Positions 6,389-15,471 are shown, counted from the stretch's first letter. The stretch: 20,429 nucleotides of DNA from Acidimicrobiia bacterium (GCA_017853455.1 JAFMJM010000013.1:1-20429), one strand, 5' to 3'. Notes: generated by a model not told the origin, from the letters alone. A program made the numbers and translations.

Positions 6389-7968
6389 TGCTCGGCCTTC
6401 TTCTGCTGCTCCCGGGCCGTCTCGCGGATCACGTCGGCGATCCGGGCGATCCGGTCACGCGCGTGCTCGGGGCTCCGGTAGTCGGTCTTCTGCTCGAAGT
6501 TCACGATGTAGTGCTTCGCCGACGGCTCGATCCGGTCGAGCACCGGCTTCGGGTAGACGCCGAGGAACAGCGAGAGGATGAGCAGCGGAGCGACGACCAC
6601 CACCTCGCGGAAGTTGGCGTCGCGGATCTTGAGCACGGCGTCGCGGGCCTTGCCGGTGAACGCCCGCTGGAACGACCAGAGCATGTAGACGGCGGCGAAG
6701 ATCACGCCCACGGCCGCCACGATGGCGAAGGGCCGGTCGAAGATGAACGTCCCGAGCATCGAGAGGAACTCGCCGACGAATCCCGAGAAGCCGGGCAGTC
6801 CGATTCCGGCGAACATCGCCACGACGAACATGCCGGTCAGCACGGGTGCCGGCTTCCAGAGCCCACCCATCTCGTCGATCTGCCGGGTGTGGAGCCGTTC
6901 GTAGAACATGCCGAGCACGAGGAAGAGGGCACCGGTGGTGAGCGGGTGGCTCACCATGGTGAACACCGCGCCGTCGAGTCCGATGATCGTCAGCGAGAAC
7001 AGGCCGAGGGCCACGAAGCCCATGTGCGCGACCGACGAATAGGCGATGACCCGCTTGAGGTCGGTCTGCATCGCGGCGACGACCGCCCCGTAGATGATCC
7101 CGACCACCGCCAGGACGAGCAGCACGGGCGCCAGGTCGATGCTGGCCTGCGGGAACAACTCGAACGAGAACCGGATGAATCCGTAGGCGCCCATCTTGAT
7201 GATGACGCCGGCGAGCACCACCGACCCGGCGGTCGGGGCCTCGGTGTGGACGTCGGGGAGCCAGGTGTGGAACGGCACCAGCGGGGCCTTGATGGCGAAC
7301 GCCAGGCCGAAGCCGATGAACAGGAGGAGCTCGGCCGTGCCCGACAGACCGTTCCAGTCGGCGAGGCGACGGAAGTCGAAGGTGAGCACGCCGGTGTCCT
7401 GCTGGTGCAGGAAACCCAGCACCAGCGTGGCGGCCAGGAGCAGCGCGCCACCGACCGCCGTGTAGATGAAGAACTTGTTGGCGGCGTACTTGCGCCGCTC
7501 GGAGCCCCACCCGAGGATCAGGAAGTACATCGGGACGAGCAGCAGCTCCCAGAACACGAAGAACTGGATGAGGTCGAGCGAGAGGAAGATGCCGAGGATC
7601 GCCATCTCGAGGAACAGGAACCAGGCGACGTAGGCCTTGATCCGGACCTTGATGTACTTCTCGCCGGCGAGCAGGCCGATCGGGAAGAGGATCCCGGTGG
7701 CGACGACCATGAACAGGCTGATGCCGTCGACGCCGAGGATGAACCGCATCCCCAGCCCCGGAACCCAGGGCCGGTCCTCGACGAACTGGAAGCCGGCCGT
7801 GTTCGTCTTGAACTTGTAGAGCAGATAGATCGTCAGTGCGGCGGTCGCGACGCTGAACGCGTAGCCGAGGGCCTTGGCGACCTCCGGCCGGTTGGACGGC
7901 AGGCACATGATGATCACGGCGCCGATCAGCGGCGTGACCAGGATGGCGAGGAGGAGAGGGAAGCTCAT
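6385..7968 (-). CDS. nuoM: NADH-quinone oxidoreductase subunit M
   Basis: A 527-residue antiporter-like proton-pumping subunit of the membrane arm, placed between NuoN and NuoL in the complex. Key residues are Glu141 (FFVFWELLLVPMYF), Lys227 (AFAIKAPLVPFHTWLPDVH), Lys258 (GVIIKMGAYGF) and Glu400 (GFVGEF), matching E. coli Glu144, Lys234, Lys265 and Glu407. I take ATG 7968, 2 nt after the nuoL stop; GTG 7974, two codons earlier and overlapping that stop as GTGA, is equally plausible and would add Val-Thr. The C-terminal 40 residues after the last helix are charged (ending EQQKKAEQ) and probably cytoplasmic. Confidence 0.97.
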   Translation of the reverse strand: MSFPLLLAILVTPLIGAVIIMCLPSNRPEVAKALGYAFSVATAALTIYLLYKFKTNTAGFQFVEDRPWVPGLGMRFILGVDGISLFMVVATGILFPIGLLAGEKYIKVRIKAYVAWFLFLEMAILGIFLSLDLIQFFVFWELLLVPMYFLILGWGSERRKYAANKFFIYTAVGGALLLAATLVLGFLHQQDTGVLTFDFRRLADWNGLSGTAELLLFIGFGLAFAIKAPLVPFHTWLPDVHTEAPTAGSVVLAGVIIKMGAYGFIRFSFELFPQASIDLAPVLLVLAVVGIIYGAVVAAMQTDLKRVIAYSSVAHMGFVALGLFSLTIIGLDGAVFTMVSHPLTTGALFLVLGMFYERLHTRQIDEMGGLWKPAPVLTGMFVVAMFAGIGLPGFSGFVGEFLSMLGTFIFDRPFAIVAAVGVIFAAVYMLWSFQRAFTGKARDAVLKIRDANFREVVVVAPLLILSLFLGVYPKPVLDRIEPSAKHYIVNFEQKTDYRSPEHARDRIARIADVIRETAREQQKKAEQ

Positions 7969-7970
7969 GG

Positions 7971-10040
7971 TCACCGACCCGCCCACATCACGAGGAACAG
8001 CAGCACCGCGGTGGCCCCGAGGAGGATCGCCAGCCCGTAGCGCCGGACGTAGCCGTCCTGGAGCTTCGACAGCATCCGGGCCTTCCAGGCGACCAGCCAC
8101 CCCGTGCCGTTGACCGCGCCGTCGATGATCTTCGCGTCGAGCACCCGCGAGAGCCACGAGGCGCCCGCCCGGCCCGGACCGCCGACGAAGGCTCCGATGC
8201 CCTCGTCCCAGTAGTAGGCGTGGCCGACGACGGTGGCCGCCGGGCCGAGGCCGTCGACGATCGGGTCGGCGGCCGGGGTCCGCAGGCCCCGGCGGTAGAA
8301 GTGCAGGGCGGTGAAGATGCCGATGAGGGCGGCCACCACCGAGACGCCCTCGACCGTGAGCTCCTTGCCGGTGGAGACGTCGATCTCCTTGACCCCCTCG
8401 AAGACCGGCTCGAGGAACCGGCCGAGGAAGTCGAGCCGACCGATCGGGAGGTTGAGGAGCCCTCCGAAGATCGCCAGGAGCGCCAGGATCCCGATCGGGA
8501 GCAGCATGATCATCGGGCTCTCGTGCGGCGCGTGCCCGTGGAGGTCGGGCTCGCGGGGCGGCTCGCCGAACGCCACGGTGGGGGTGAAGTCGGGGTCGTC
8601 GACGCCGGTGCCGTGCCCGTGGGCCTCGTCGCCGGCGTCGCCCTCGTCGGAACCGCCGGTCACGACCGGGACGACCGGCGCGGCGACTTCGGTGCCGCGG
8701 AAGCGCTCGTTGCCGTAGAACACGAGGAACACCAGCCGGGTCATGTAGATGCCGGTGAGCACCGCCGCGATCGTGCCGAGGACCCAGACGCCGTAGTGAC
8801 CGCCGCCGAAGGCGTCGACCAGGATCTCGTCCTTCGACCAGAAGCCGGCGAACGGCGGGATCCCGGCGATCGCCAGCCAGGCGACCGTGAAGGCCAGGGC
8901 GGTGGCCGGCATGAACTTCTTGAGGCCACCCATCGTGCGGATGTCCTGGTTGTCGGCGTTGCCGTGGATCACCGAGCCGGCGCCGAGGAACAGTGCCGCC
9001 TTGTAGAAGGCGTGGCACAGGACCATGAAGACCGCCGCCACGTAGGCGTGCACGCCGATCGCCAGGAACATGTAGCCGAGCTGGCTGATCGTGGAGTAGG
9101 CGAGCACCCGCTTGATGTCGGGCTGGACCACCGCGACCGTGCCGGCGAGCAGGGCGGTGACCGCCCCCACCCACGCCACCACGGTCGAGGCGTCACCCGA
9201 CAGCTCGAGGAACACGTGGGCCCGGCACAGCAGGAACACCCCGGCGGTGACCATCGTCGCGGCGTGGATGAGCGCCGACACCGGGGTCGGGCCCTCCATG
9301 GCGTCGGTGAGCCACACGTGGAGCGGGATCTGGGCGCTCTTGCCCATGGCGCCGACGAAGAGCAGCAGTGCGATCGCCGTCGCCATCGGACGGTCGATGA
9401 CCCCGGCGGCCGCGCCGACGGCGGAGTAGTTGAGGGTGCCGTAGGTGGCGACCATGAGGAACATCGCGATCAGGAACCCGACGTCGCCGACGCGGTTCGT
9501 GATGAACGCCTTCTTGCCCGCCACCGCCGCCGAGTTGCGCTCGTACCAGAACGAGATGAGGAGGTACGAGCAGAGCCCGACCCCCTCCCACCCGAGGAAC
9601 GTGAGCAGGAAGTTGTCGGCGAGCACCAGGATCAGCATCGACGCCGCGAAGAGGTTGAGGTAGCCGAAGAACCGGCTGTAGAGGCCATCGCCGTGCATGT
9701 AGCCGACGGAGTAGATGTGGATCAGGCTCCCGACGCCGGTGACGAGCAGGCACCACGTGATCGAGAGCGGGTCGGCCTGCGTGCCGAAACCGACCGAGAA
9801 CGATCCGGCGGGCATCCACGAGAAGAGGTGGTGGGTGACGACGCGCGACTCGGCCGGGAGCCCGAGCAGCGCGCCGAGCATCACGCACGACACCGCGAAG
9901 GCGACCACCATCATCGCCGACGCCACGACCCCGGCGCCCGGCTCGCCGATCCGCCGACCGAACAGCAGCAGCACCGCCGCACCGAGGAGCGGCAGGGCGG
10001 GGACGATCCAGATCAGGTCGAGGAGGTCGTGGGAGTTCAC
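7971..10040 (-). CDS. nuoL: NADH-quinone oxidoreductase subunit L
   Basis: A 689-residue distal antiporter-like subunit, expected to carry the long lateral helix along the membrane arm at its C-terminus. Conserved charged residues include Glu152 (TFLGWEGVGLCSYLLI), Lys234 (MGKSAQIPLHVWL), His259, Lys347 (CHAFYKAALFLGAGSV) and Lys404 (GFWSKDEIL). A hydrophilic loop of about 60 residues (449-508) is acidic and His-containing (DEAHGHGTG and LHGHAPHESP); His-rich loops before HESP occur in many NuoL proteins, though this one is long. The start is GTG 10040, with GGAG 7 nt upstream, following the only sizeable gap (25 nt) in the operon. Confidence 0.97.
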   Translation of the reverse strand: MNSHDLLDLIWIVPALPLLGAAVLLLFGRRIGEPGAGVVASAMMVVAFAVSCVMLGALLGLPAESRVVTHHLFSWMPAGSFSVGFGTQADPLSITWCLLVTGVGSLIHIYSVGYMHGDGLYSRFFGYLNLFAASMLILVLADNFLLTFLGWEGVGLCSYLLISFWYERNSAAVAGKKAFITNRVGDVGFLIAMFLMVATYGTLNYSAVGAAAGVIDRPMATAIALLLFVGAMGKSAQIPLHVWLTDAMEGPTPVSALIHAATMVTAGVFLLCRAHVFLELSGDASTVVAWVGAVTALLAGTVAVVQPDIKRVLAYSTISQLGYMFLAIGVHAYVAAVFMVLCHAFYKAALFLGAGSVIHGNADNQDIRTMGGLKKFMPATALAFTVAWLAIAGIPPFAGFWSKDEILVDAFGGGHYGVWVLGTIAAVLTGIYMTRLVFLVFYGNERFRGTEVAAPVVPVVTGGSDEGDAGDEAHGHGTGVDDPDFTPTVAFGEPPREPDLHGHAPHESPMIMLLPIGILALLAIFGGLLNLPIGRLDFLGRFLEPVFEGVKEIDVSTGKELTVEGVSVVAALIGIFTALHFYRRGLRTPAADPIVDGLGPAATVVGHAYYWDEGIGAFVGGPGRAGASWLSRVLDAKIIDGAVNGTGWLVAWKARMLSKLQDGYVRRYGLAILLGATAVLLFLVMWAGR

Positions 10041-10060
10041 GAGCGGGCTCCGGTCGGCAT
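10037..10060 (-). CDS. Possible seven-codon minicistron between nuoK and nuoL
   Basis: ATG 10060 opens a frame reading MPTGARS and ends in a TGA (10039-10037) that overlaps the nuoL GTG (10040-10038) as GTGA. Its start is 5 nt after the nuoK stop, and AAGG lies about 10 nt upstream. It exactly fills the gap and recreates the stop-start overlap used elsewhere in the operon, which would let ribosomes pass from nuoK to nuoL. A chance frame this short cannot be excluded. Confidence 0.3.
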   Translation of the reverse strand: MPTGARS

Positions 10061-10065
10061 GTCGA

Positions 10066-10386
10066 TCAGCCCTTCAAGGCGTCGAGGTCGTCGGCGGTGG
10101 CGTGACGCCGGCGCCGGAAGATGGCGACGATGATCGCCAGACCGACCGCCACCTCGGCGGCCGCCACGACCAGCGTGAAGAACACGATGACCTGGCCGGC
10201 GACGTCGTCGAGGGCGTGGGCGAACGCCACGAACGTCAGGTTGACGGCATTGAGCATCAGCTCGACGCACATGAACATGACGAGCACGTTCTTCCGGGTG
10301 AGCACCCCGACCGCACCGATGGTGAACAGCAGCGCTGCGACCACCAGGAAGTAGGTGTCGGTGATGGTGTAGGCGGCGAGGGTCAT
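10066..10386 (-). CDS. nuoK: NADH-quinone oxidoreductase subunit K
   Basis: A 106-residue subunit with three membrane helices, part of the proton path next to NuoJ and NuoN. The two conserved membrane glutamates are Glu42 (MCVELMLNAVNL) and Glu78 (VVAAAEVAVGLAI), matching E. coli Glu36 and Glu72. The ATG start at 10386 overlaps the nuoJ stop by 4 nt (ATGA). The length is normal for the family; the tail (RRRRHATADDLDALKG) is charged. Confidence 0.97.
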   Translation of the reverse strand: MTLAAYTITDTYFLVVAALLFTIGAVGVLTRKNVLVMFMCVELMLNAVNLTFVAFAHALDDVAGQVIVFFTLVVAAAEVAVGLAIIVAIFRRRRHATADDLDALKG

Positions 10387-10934
10387 GCCGTCACCTCGTC
10401 GTCGGGGGCGCCGTCACGCCGGCCGCTGCGCCGGGCCAGGACCACGGCGCCGACCACGGCGATCACGAGCAGCACGGCGGTCGTCTCGAACGCCCACAGG
10501 AAGTCGGTGAACAGGACCCGCGCCACCCGCTCGACGTTGCCGCCGAACCCGCCCCCGTGGAGCGGCACCCCGCGGGCGGTGTGCTGACCGGTGGCCCACT
10601 CGTGGCCCGCCAGCACCAGGATCTCGAGCAGGAGCACGATGCCCAGCGCGAACGCGGCGGGGCGCTGGTACGGGATCCGGTCCTCCATCGACTCGGCGCG
10701 GTCGACGCCGAGCAGCATGATCACGAACACGAACAGCACCACGATCGCGCTCGCGTAGACGATGACCTGGACGGCGGCGAGGAGCTCGGCGTCGCGGAGC
10801 AGGAAGAGCACCGCCACGCTCACCAGCGTCTGCACGAGGAAGAGCGCCGAGTGGACCGGGTTGCGGGCCAGGACCACGCCGAGGGCACCGACCAGCGCCG
10901 CGGCGGCGGCCAGGAAGAAGACGAAGGCGATCAA
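10383..10934 (-). CDS. nuoJ: NADH-quinone oxidoreductase subunit J
   Basis: A 183-residue membrane subunit of five helices. The third helix contains VQVIVYASAIVVLFVFVIML, the conserved segment that carries the pi-bulge and its Tyr, thought to rotate during turnover. The start is TTG 10934, which overlaps the nuoI stop as TTGA; there is no ATG or GTG nearby in this frame. A Gly/His-rich loop (about 128-143) lies before the last helix, and the C-terminus is charged. Confidence 0.95.
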   Translation of the reverse strand: MIAFVFFLAAAAALVGALGVVLARNPVHSALFLVQTLVSVAVLFLLRDAELLAAVQVIVYASAIVVLFVFVIMLLGVDRAESMEDRIPYQRPAAFALGIVLLLEILVLAGHEWATGQHTARGVPLHGGGFGGNVERVARVLFTDFLWAFETTAVLLVIAVVGAVVLARRSGRRDGAPDDEVTA

Positions 10935-11602
10935 TGGTGGCCCCCGTGGTCGTGGTCGCCGTGGTGGGCGTGTTCGTGACCGTCGTGGCCGTGGTCGTCG
11001 ATGGATTCCGGCTCCGGCGGGGCGGTCTGGCCCAGCTCGGGGGCGCGCACGCCGAACCCGAGCTCGCCCGACCAGCCGACCCGGCCTTCCCAGGCCACCT
11101 GACCGGCGGGCGACGTCGCCCGCATCCAGGCGCTGGTCTGGTCGTCCTCGCCGCCGAGCCACAGCTCCCAGGGCTGGCGGCGGGCCCGGCCGTCGTCGTC
11201 GACGAGCAGCTCCGCCTTGGTGTAGATGGCGTCGGCCCGGTTGGTGAAGGAGAACTCGAAGAGCTTCGTCTCGGTGATGGCGCCGGTCGGGCAGGCCTCC
11301 ACGCACATGTCGCAGTGGATGCACCGGAGGTAGTTGATCTCGTAGACGAAGCCGTAGCGCTCGCCCGGCGACACCGGAGCGTCGGGCGGGTTGTCGGCGC
11401 CCCGGACGTAGATGCACTTCGCCGGGCAGACGCCGGCGCAGAGCTCACAGCCGATGCACTTCTCCATGCCGTCCTCGTACCGGTTGAGGACGTGCCGACC
11501 GTGGAAGCGCGCCGGCTTGGGCCGCTTCTCGTCGGGGTAGTTGGTGGTGACGACCTTGCCGACCTGGCCGATCGTCACCCGGAAGCCACTGAAACGCCCC
11601 AT
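10931..11602 (-). CDS. nuoI: NADH-quinone oxidoreductase subunit I, with histidine-rich tail
   Basis: NuoI (23-kDa, TYKY subunit) carries clusters N6a and N6b that pass electrons towards N2. The two ferredoxin motifs are complete: Cys49, 52, 55 and 59 (CIGCELCAGVCP), and Cys94, 97, 100 and 104 (CIHCDMCVEACP). The 223-residue length exceeds the usual 160-180 because of a C-terminal extension (about 155-223) ending in a metal-binding-like tail, residues 202-223, with ten His and six Asp/Glu. The start ATG 11602 shares one base with the nuoH stop (TGATG). The tail is not needed for the fold and could bind metal ions or only be a flexible end. Confidence 0.96.
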   Translation of the reverse strand: MGRFSGFRVTIGQVGKVVTTNYPDEKRPKPARFHGRHVLNRYEDGMEKCIGCELCAGVCPAKCIYVRGADNPPDAPVSPGERYGFVYEINYLRCIHCDMCVEACPTGAITETKLFEFSFTNRADAIYTKAELLVDDDGRARRQPWELWLGGEDDQTSAWMRATSPAGQVAWEGRVGWSGELGFGVRAPELGQTAPPEPESIDDHGHDGHEHAHHGDHDHGGHH

Positions 11603-12804
11603 CAGCGGAACTCCTCGACCGTCTCGCCGCGGCGAGGGATGCACAACCACAGGACGCCGAGGATCATCGCACCACCGACGATCGCCGCCGGGACCGTGAC
11701 CCACCGGTTCCAGCCCTGGTCGGCGCCGACCACGACCACACCGGTGATCATCGCCCACACGAAGGCGAGCTCGATCAGGTACTTCCACCCGAACGACATC
11801 AGCTGGTCGTAGCGCAGCCGGGGGAGCGTGGCCCGCACCCAGACCGTCGCGTAGAGCAGCACCAGCAGCTTGAACGTGAACCAGAAGACCGGCATCACCC
11901 AGACGTTGATCCAGGAGTCGGCGGCGACGAAGCCGAGTGCCGGGCCCGAGGGTCCGCCGAGGAACAGGGTCACGGCGATGGCGCTCATCGTGACGAGGTT
12001 CATGAACTCGGCCAGGAAGAAGATCGCGAAGCGGATGCCGGAGTACTCGGTGTGGAACCCACCGACGAGCTCCTGCTCGGCCTCGACCAGGTCGAAGGGC
12101 GGGTGGTTGGTCTCGGCCAGCGCGGCGATGAGGAAGATCACGAAGGCGCCGATGGCCGGGAGCCAGAACCAGTTGGAGACGAACGAGTGCCACGAGGTCC
12201 ACGACTGCCCGTCGACGATGCCGCGGGTCGAGAGCGTGCCGGCGTGGACGAGAACCCCCACGACCGCCAGACCGAGCGCCGCCTCGTAGGAGAGCAGCTG
12301 GGCCGAGGCCCGCACCGAGCCGAGCAGCGGGTACTTCGAACCCGACGACCAGCCCGCCAGCATCACGCCGTAGAGCCCGATGCCCGACATCATCAACAGC
12401 CACAGGATGCCGATGTCGGGGTCGGCGAGCTGGAGGTAGGTCCGGTGACCGGCGATGCTGACCTCGCCGCCGATCGGGACGATGGCGAACGCCATCACCG
12501 CCGGGATCAGGGCCAGGTAGGGCGCGAGCATGTAGACGCGCTTGTCGGCGGCGGAAGGTCGCGACGACTCCTTGAAGAACGCCTTGATGCCGTCGGCGAG
12601 GGTCTGGAGGATGCCGAAGGGCCCGGCGCGCTGCGGGCCGATCCGGTTCTGCATGTCGGCGATGACCTTGCGCATGAACCAGATGTAGAAGAGGACCGAC
12701 AGCAGCACGATCGCGAAGACCGCGAGGGTCTTGCCGATCAGGATCAGGACGACCGTGAGGTCGATGCCCTTGGCGTAGAGCGGGTCGGCCGCCAGCAGGT
12801 TCAC
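11602..12804 (-). CDS. nuoH: NADH-quinone oxidoreductase subunit H
   Basis: A 400-residue membrane subunit at the joint between the two arms; it completes the quinone chamber. Conserved segments are MQNRIGPQRAGPFGILQTLADGIK (residues 51-74) and AETNHPPFDLVEAEQELVGG with FHTEYSGIRFA, the acidic loop lining the quinone entry. Two changes from the family pattern stand out: the Glu of the first-helix ER(K/R) motif is Met45 (IWFMRKV), and the Arg of ETNR is His (ETNH). The GTG start at 12804 overlaps the nuoG stop by 4 nt (GTGA). Confidence 0.97.
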   Translation of the reverse strand: MNLLAADPLYAKGIDLTVVLILIGKTLAVFAIVLLSVLFYIWFMRKVIADMQNRIGPQRAGPFGILQTLADGIKAFFKESSRPSAADKRVYMLAPYLALIPAVMAFAIVPIGGEVSIAGHRTYLQLADPDIGILWLLMMSGIGLYGVMLAGWSSGSKYPLLGSVRASAQLLSYEAALGLAVVGVLVHAGTLSTRGIVDGQSWTSWHSFVSNWFWLPAIGAFVIFLIAALAETNHPPFDLVEAEQELVGGFHTEYSGIRFAIFFLAEFMNLVTMSAIAVTLFLGGPSGPALGFVAADSWINVWVMPVFWFTFKLLVLLYATVWVRATLPRLRYDQLMSFGWKYLIELAFVWAMITGVVVVGADQGWNRWVTVPAAIVGGAMILGVLWLCIPRRGETVEEFR

Positions 12805-15464
12805 CGGAGGGTCTCCACGCGCAGGTCGGTGACGGGCTCGTCGAGCGAGACCACGTCGGCGGCGCCCGCGCCCCGCCGGTTGGCCGCGAGGAAGGCGGTG
12901 CCGAGCGGCGTCGCGGGGTCGGCGACGACCGTCACCTCGACGCTGCCACCGGCCGAGGTGACGCGCACCCGCTCGCCGTCGGCGACGCCGATGCGCTCAC
13001 GGTCGGTGCGGTGCACCAGCAGCACGCCGGCGTCGGGGGCGAAGGCCGCCAGGGCGGGTGACCGGCGCGTGGCGGAGTCGCTGCCGTAGAGCGTGCGGGC
13101 CGCGACCAGGCGCAGCGCGTAGCCGTCGACCGGCACGGTCGGGGCGGGCGCGGCGGTGCGGTCCCAGGTGAGGAGCGCGACCGGCGGCGCGGGCGGCGTC
13201 GCGACCGCGATCACGGCGTCGGCGTCGGCGTCGGACTCGACGTCGGCCTCCGCAGTGTCGTCGGCGTCGGTCGCCACCGGCGCGGCGTCGGCGCCGGCCG
13301 GGATCGGCTCCCACGACACGCCGGCGCCGAGCGGGGCGGGTCCGAGGACGAGCTCGTCGGCGTGATCGACGAGCGGGAGCACCACGCCGTCGCGGGCCTG
13401 GGCGATGAGGGTCGCGTCGACCCCGGCGAACGCCGGAGCCACGCGGGCGATCTCGTCCTGGACCTCGGTGAGGGTCTCGAGGTCGAGGTCGGTGCCCAGC
13501 CGCACGGCGAGCTCGGCGGCGATCCGCCAGCCCTCCATGGCCGAGCCGACCGGCGAGACCTTGCGGGCCAGGCGCAGGACCCGGCCCTCGAGGTTGGTGG
13601 TCGTTCCGGCCTGCTCGCCCCAGACCGTGGCCGGCAGCACCACGGTGGCGGCGTCACCGGCGTCGGCGGCGAAGGCCCCGACGACGATCACGTGCTCGGC
13701 CTTCGCCAACGCCGCGGCCGCGAGGGCCCGGTCGGGGAAGTCGGTGAGCGGGTCGGCGCCGAGGAGCACCAGCGTGCGGATGCGTCCGGCCGCGGCGGCG
13801 GCGAGGATGCCGGCGGTGTCGAGGCCGGGTGCCGGGGGGACCGATCCCCAGGCGGCGCCGACGTGGGCGCGGCCGGCGGCGAGGTCGACCCGGCCGGGCA
13901 GCAGCCCCGGCGCGAGCCCGAGGTCGAGGGCGCCGTGGACGTTGCCGCGGTGCAGGGCCCAGAGGAAGCGGGCACCCGAGAGGCCACCCAACTGGGAGAG
14001 GGCGTGGACCGTGGCGGTGGCGGGCTCGGCGACCGACGGGCGACCGGCGATCACCACGACCGGTCCGGTGCGGTCACCGACCAGACCTGGCAGCTCCGCG
14101 ATCACGGCCGCGACCGCCGACCCGACGTCGCCGGGCAGGTGACGGTGGACGGTGGTCGCGTACGGGGTGAGCCCGTGGTCGCGGGCCGCGACGTCGACGA
14201 GCGGGACCCGGAGCTCCTCCGCCGCGTGCCGGGCGCGCAGGTACAGGACCGGCAGCGTCTCCTTGACGTCGACGCCGAGCACCACGATGGCGGCGGCGCG
14301 GTCGAGGTCGTCGATGGAGGCGCGCGGCAGGCCGAGGACGACCTCGGCGGGGAGGCCGTCACCGAGCTGGGCGTCGACGTTGTCGGTGCCGACGACCCCC
14401 TTCGCGAGGCGAGCCCAGACGTAGGCGTCCTCGTTGGTGCCCCGGGCGCCACCGATCACACCGACGGTGGCCGGGTCGACCCGCAGGGCGTCGGCGGCGG
14501 CGTCGAGCGCCTCGGGCCACGACACGCCGACGAGCGCTCCGTCACGGCGCAGTGCCGGGTTGACCACCCGGTCGTCGCTGCCGATCCACTCGTAGGCGTA
14601 GCGACCGCGGTCGCAGAGCCAGCCCTGGTTGACGGGGTCGAGGTCGACGCCGAGGAGGCGGACCAGCTGGTTGGAGGTCGACTCGAGCGCGCCGCGACAG
14701 CCGACCGCGCACTGCTGGCACGACGTCTCGACGCTGTCGAGGTCCCAGGGGCGCGCCTTGAAGCGGTAGGGCTTGGCGGTGAGGGCGCCCACCGGGCAGA
14801 TCTGCACGGTGTTGCCGGCGAAGTACGACGAGAACGGCTCGTCGGGGAACGCGATGACCTCGGTGTTGGAGCCCCGGCCACCGAAGTGGATCAGGGCGTC
14901 ACCGGCGACCTCACTCGCGAAGCGGGTGCAGCGCGCGCACTGGATGCAGCGCTCGCGGTCGAGCAGGACCGTCTCGGAGATCGCGATCGGCTTCTCGAAG
15001 TGGCGCTTCTCCTCGACGAAGCGCGACTCGCCCGGACCGAACGCGAGGGTCTGGTCCTGGAGCGGGCACTCACCGCCGCGGTCGCAGACCGGGCAGTCGA
15101 GCGGGTGATTGACGAGCAGCAGCTCGAGCACGCCGTCCTGGGCGGCCTTGACCCCCGGGCTCTGGGTGTGCACGACCATGCCCTCGGTGACCGGCGTGGC
15201 ACACGAGATCTGCAGCCCGCGCATGCCCTCGACCTCGACCAGGCACATCCGGCACATCCCGACCGGCTTCATGCGCTCGTGCCAGCAGAACCGGGGGATG
15301 TAGGTGCCGTGCTCCTGGGCGACCTTGATGAGGAGCTCACCGCGGGCGACCTCGACCGCCTTGCCGTCGATGGTGACGGTGACGAGGTCCTCGCCGGGCG
15401 CGACCGGGATGACGTACCGCTGGTCGGACGGCCACTGGCTCATGGAGACGGCGTCGGTGCTCAT
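12801..15464 (-). CDS. nuoG: NADH-quinone oxidoreductase subunit G
   Basis: An 887-residue 75-kDa subunit of the NADH module. Cluster ligands, in order: N1b Cys60, 71, 74 and 88; N5-type His120 with Cys124, 127 and 133; N4-type Cys173, 176, 179 and 223; and the extra N7 set Cys249, 252, 256 and 284 (CxxCxxxC-x27-C), found in bacteria such as E. coli and Thermus but absent from mitochondria. Then come a degenerate molybdopterin-oxidoreductase domain and a C-terminal MopB-binding-like domain (about 780-887), joined by an acidic Ala/Pro linker (723-762). I chose ATG 15464, preceded by GAGG and 7 nt after nuoF; GTG 15479, five codons earlier and overlapping nuoF, is an alternative. Confidence 0.96.
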   Translation of the reverse strand: MSTDAVSMSQWPSDQRYVIPVAPGEDLVTVTIDGKAVEVARGELLIKVAQEHGTYIPRFCWHERMKPVGMCRMCLVEVEGMRGLQISCATPVTEGMVVHTQSPGVKAAQDGVLELLLVNHPLDCPVCDRGGECPLQDQTLAFGPGESRFVEEKRHFEKPIAISETVLLDRERCIQCARCTRFASEVAGDALIHFGGRGSNTEVIAFPDEPFSSYFAGNTVQICPVGALTAKPYRFKARPWDLDSVETSCQQCAVGCRGALESTSNQLVRLLGVDLDPVNQGWLCDRGRYAYEWIGSDDRVVNPALRRDGALVGVSWPEALDAAADALRVDPATVGVIGGARGTNEDAYVWARLAKGVVGTDNVDAQLGDGLPAEVVLGLPRASIDDLDRAAAIVVLGVDVKETLPVLYLRARHAAEELRVPLVDVAARDHGLTPYATTVHRHLPGDVGSAVAAVIAELPGLVGDRTGPVVVIAGRPSVAEPATATVHALSQLGGLSGARFLWALHRGNVHGALDLGLAPGLLPGRVDLAAGRAHVGAAWGSVPPAPGLDTAGILAAAAAGRIRTLVLLGADPLTDFPDRALAAAALAKAEHVIVVGAFAADAGDAATVVLPATVWGEQAGTTTNLEGRVLRLARKVSPVGSAMEGWRIAAELAVRLGTDLDLETLTEVQDEIARVAPAFAGVDATLIAQARDGVVLPLVDHADELVLGPAPLGAGVSWEPIPAGADAAPVATDADDTAEADVESDADADAVIAVATPPAPPVALLTWDRTAAPAPTVPVDGYALRLVAARTLYGSDSATRRSPALAAFAPDAGVLLVHRTDRERIGVADGERVRVTSAGGSVEVTVVADPATPLGTAFLAANRRGAGAADVVSLDEPVTDLRVETLR
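13215..13234. repeat. Hexanucleotide tandem repeat inside nuoG
   Basis: Three and a third copies of ggcgtc in a row. On the coding strand it encodes the Asp-Ala run in the acidic linker between the catalytic-like and C-terminal domains of NuoG. In-frame slippage here would only change linker length. Confidence 0.8.
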
Positions 15465-15471
15465 GGCGTCC

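Noticed and set aside
8500..8700. The His/Asp-containing loop in NuoL as a novel metal site.
   Set aside because: Many NuoL proteins carry a variable His-rich loop just before the HESP segment; this one is long but not clearly out of range.
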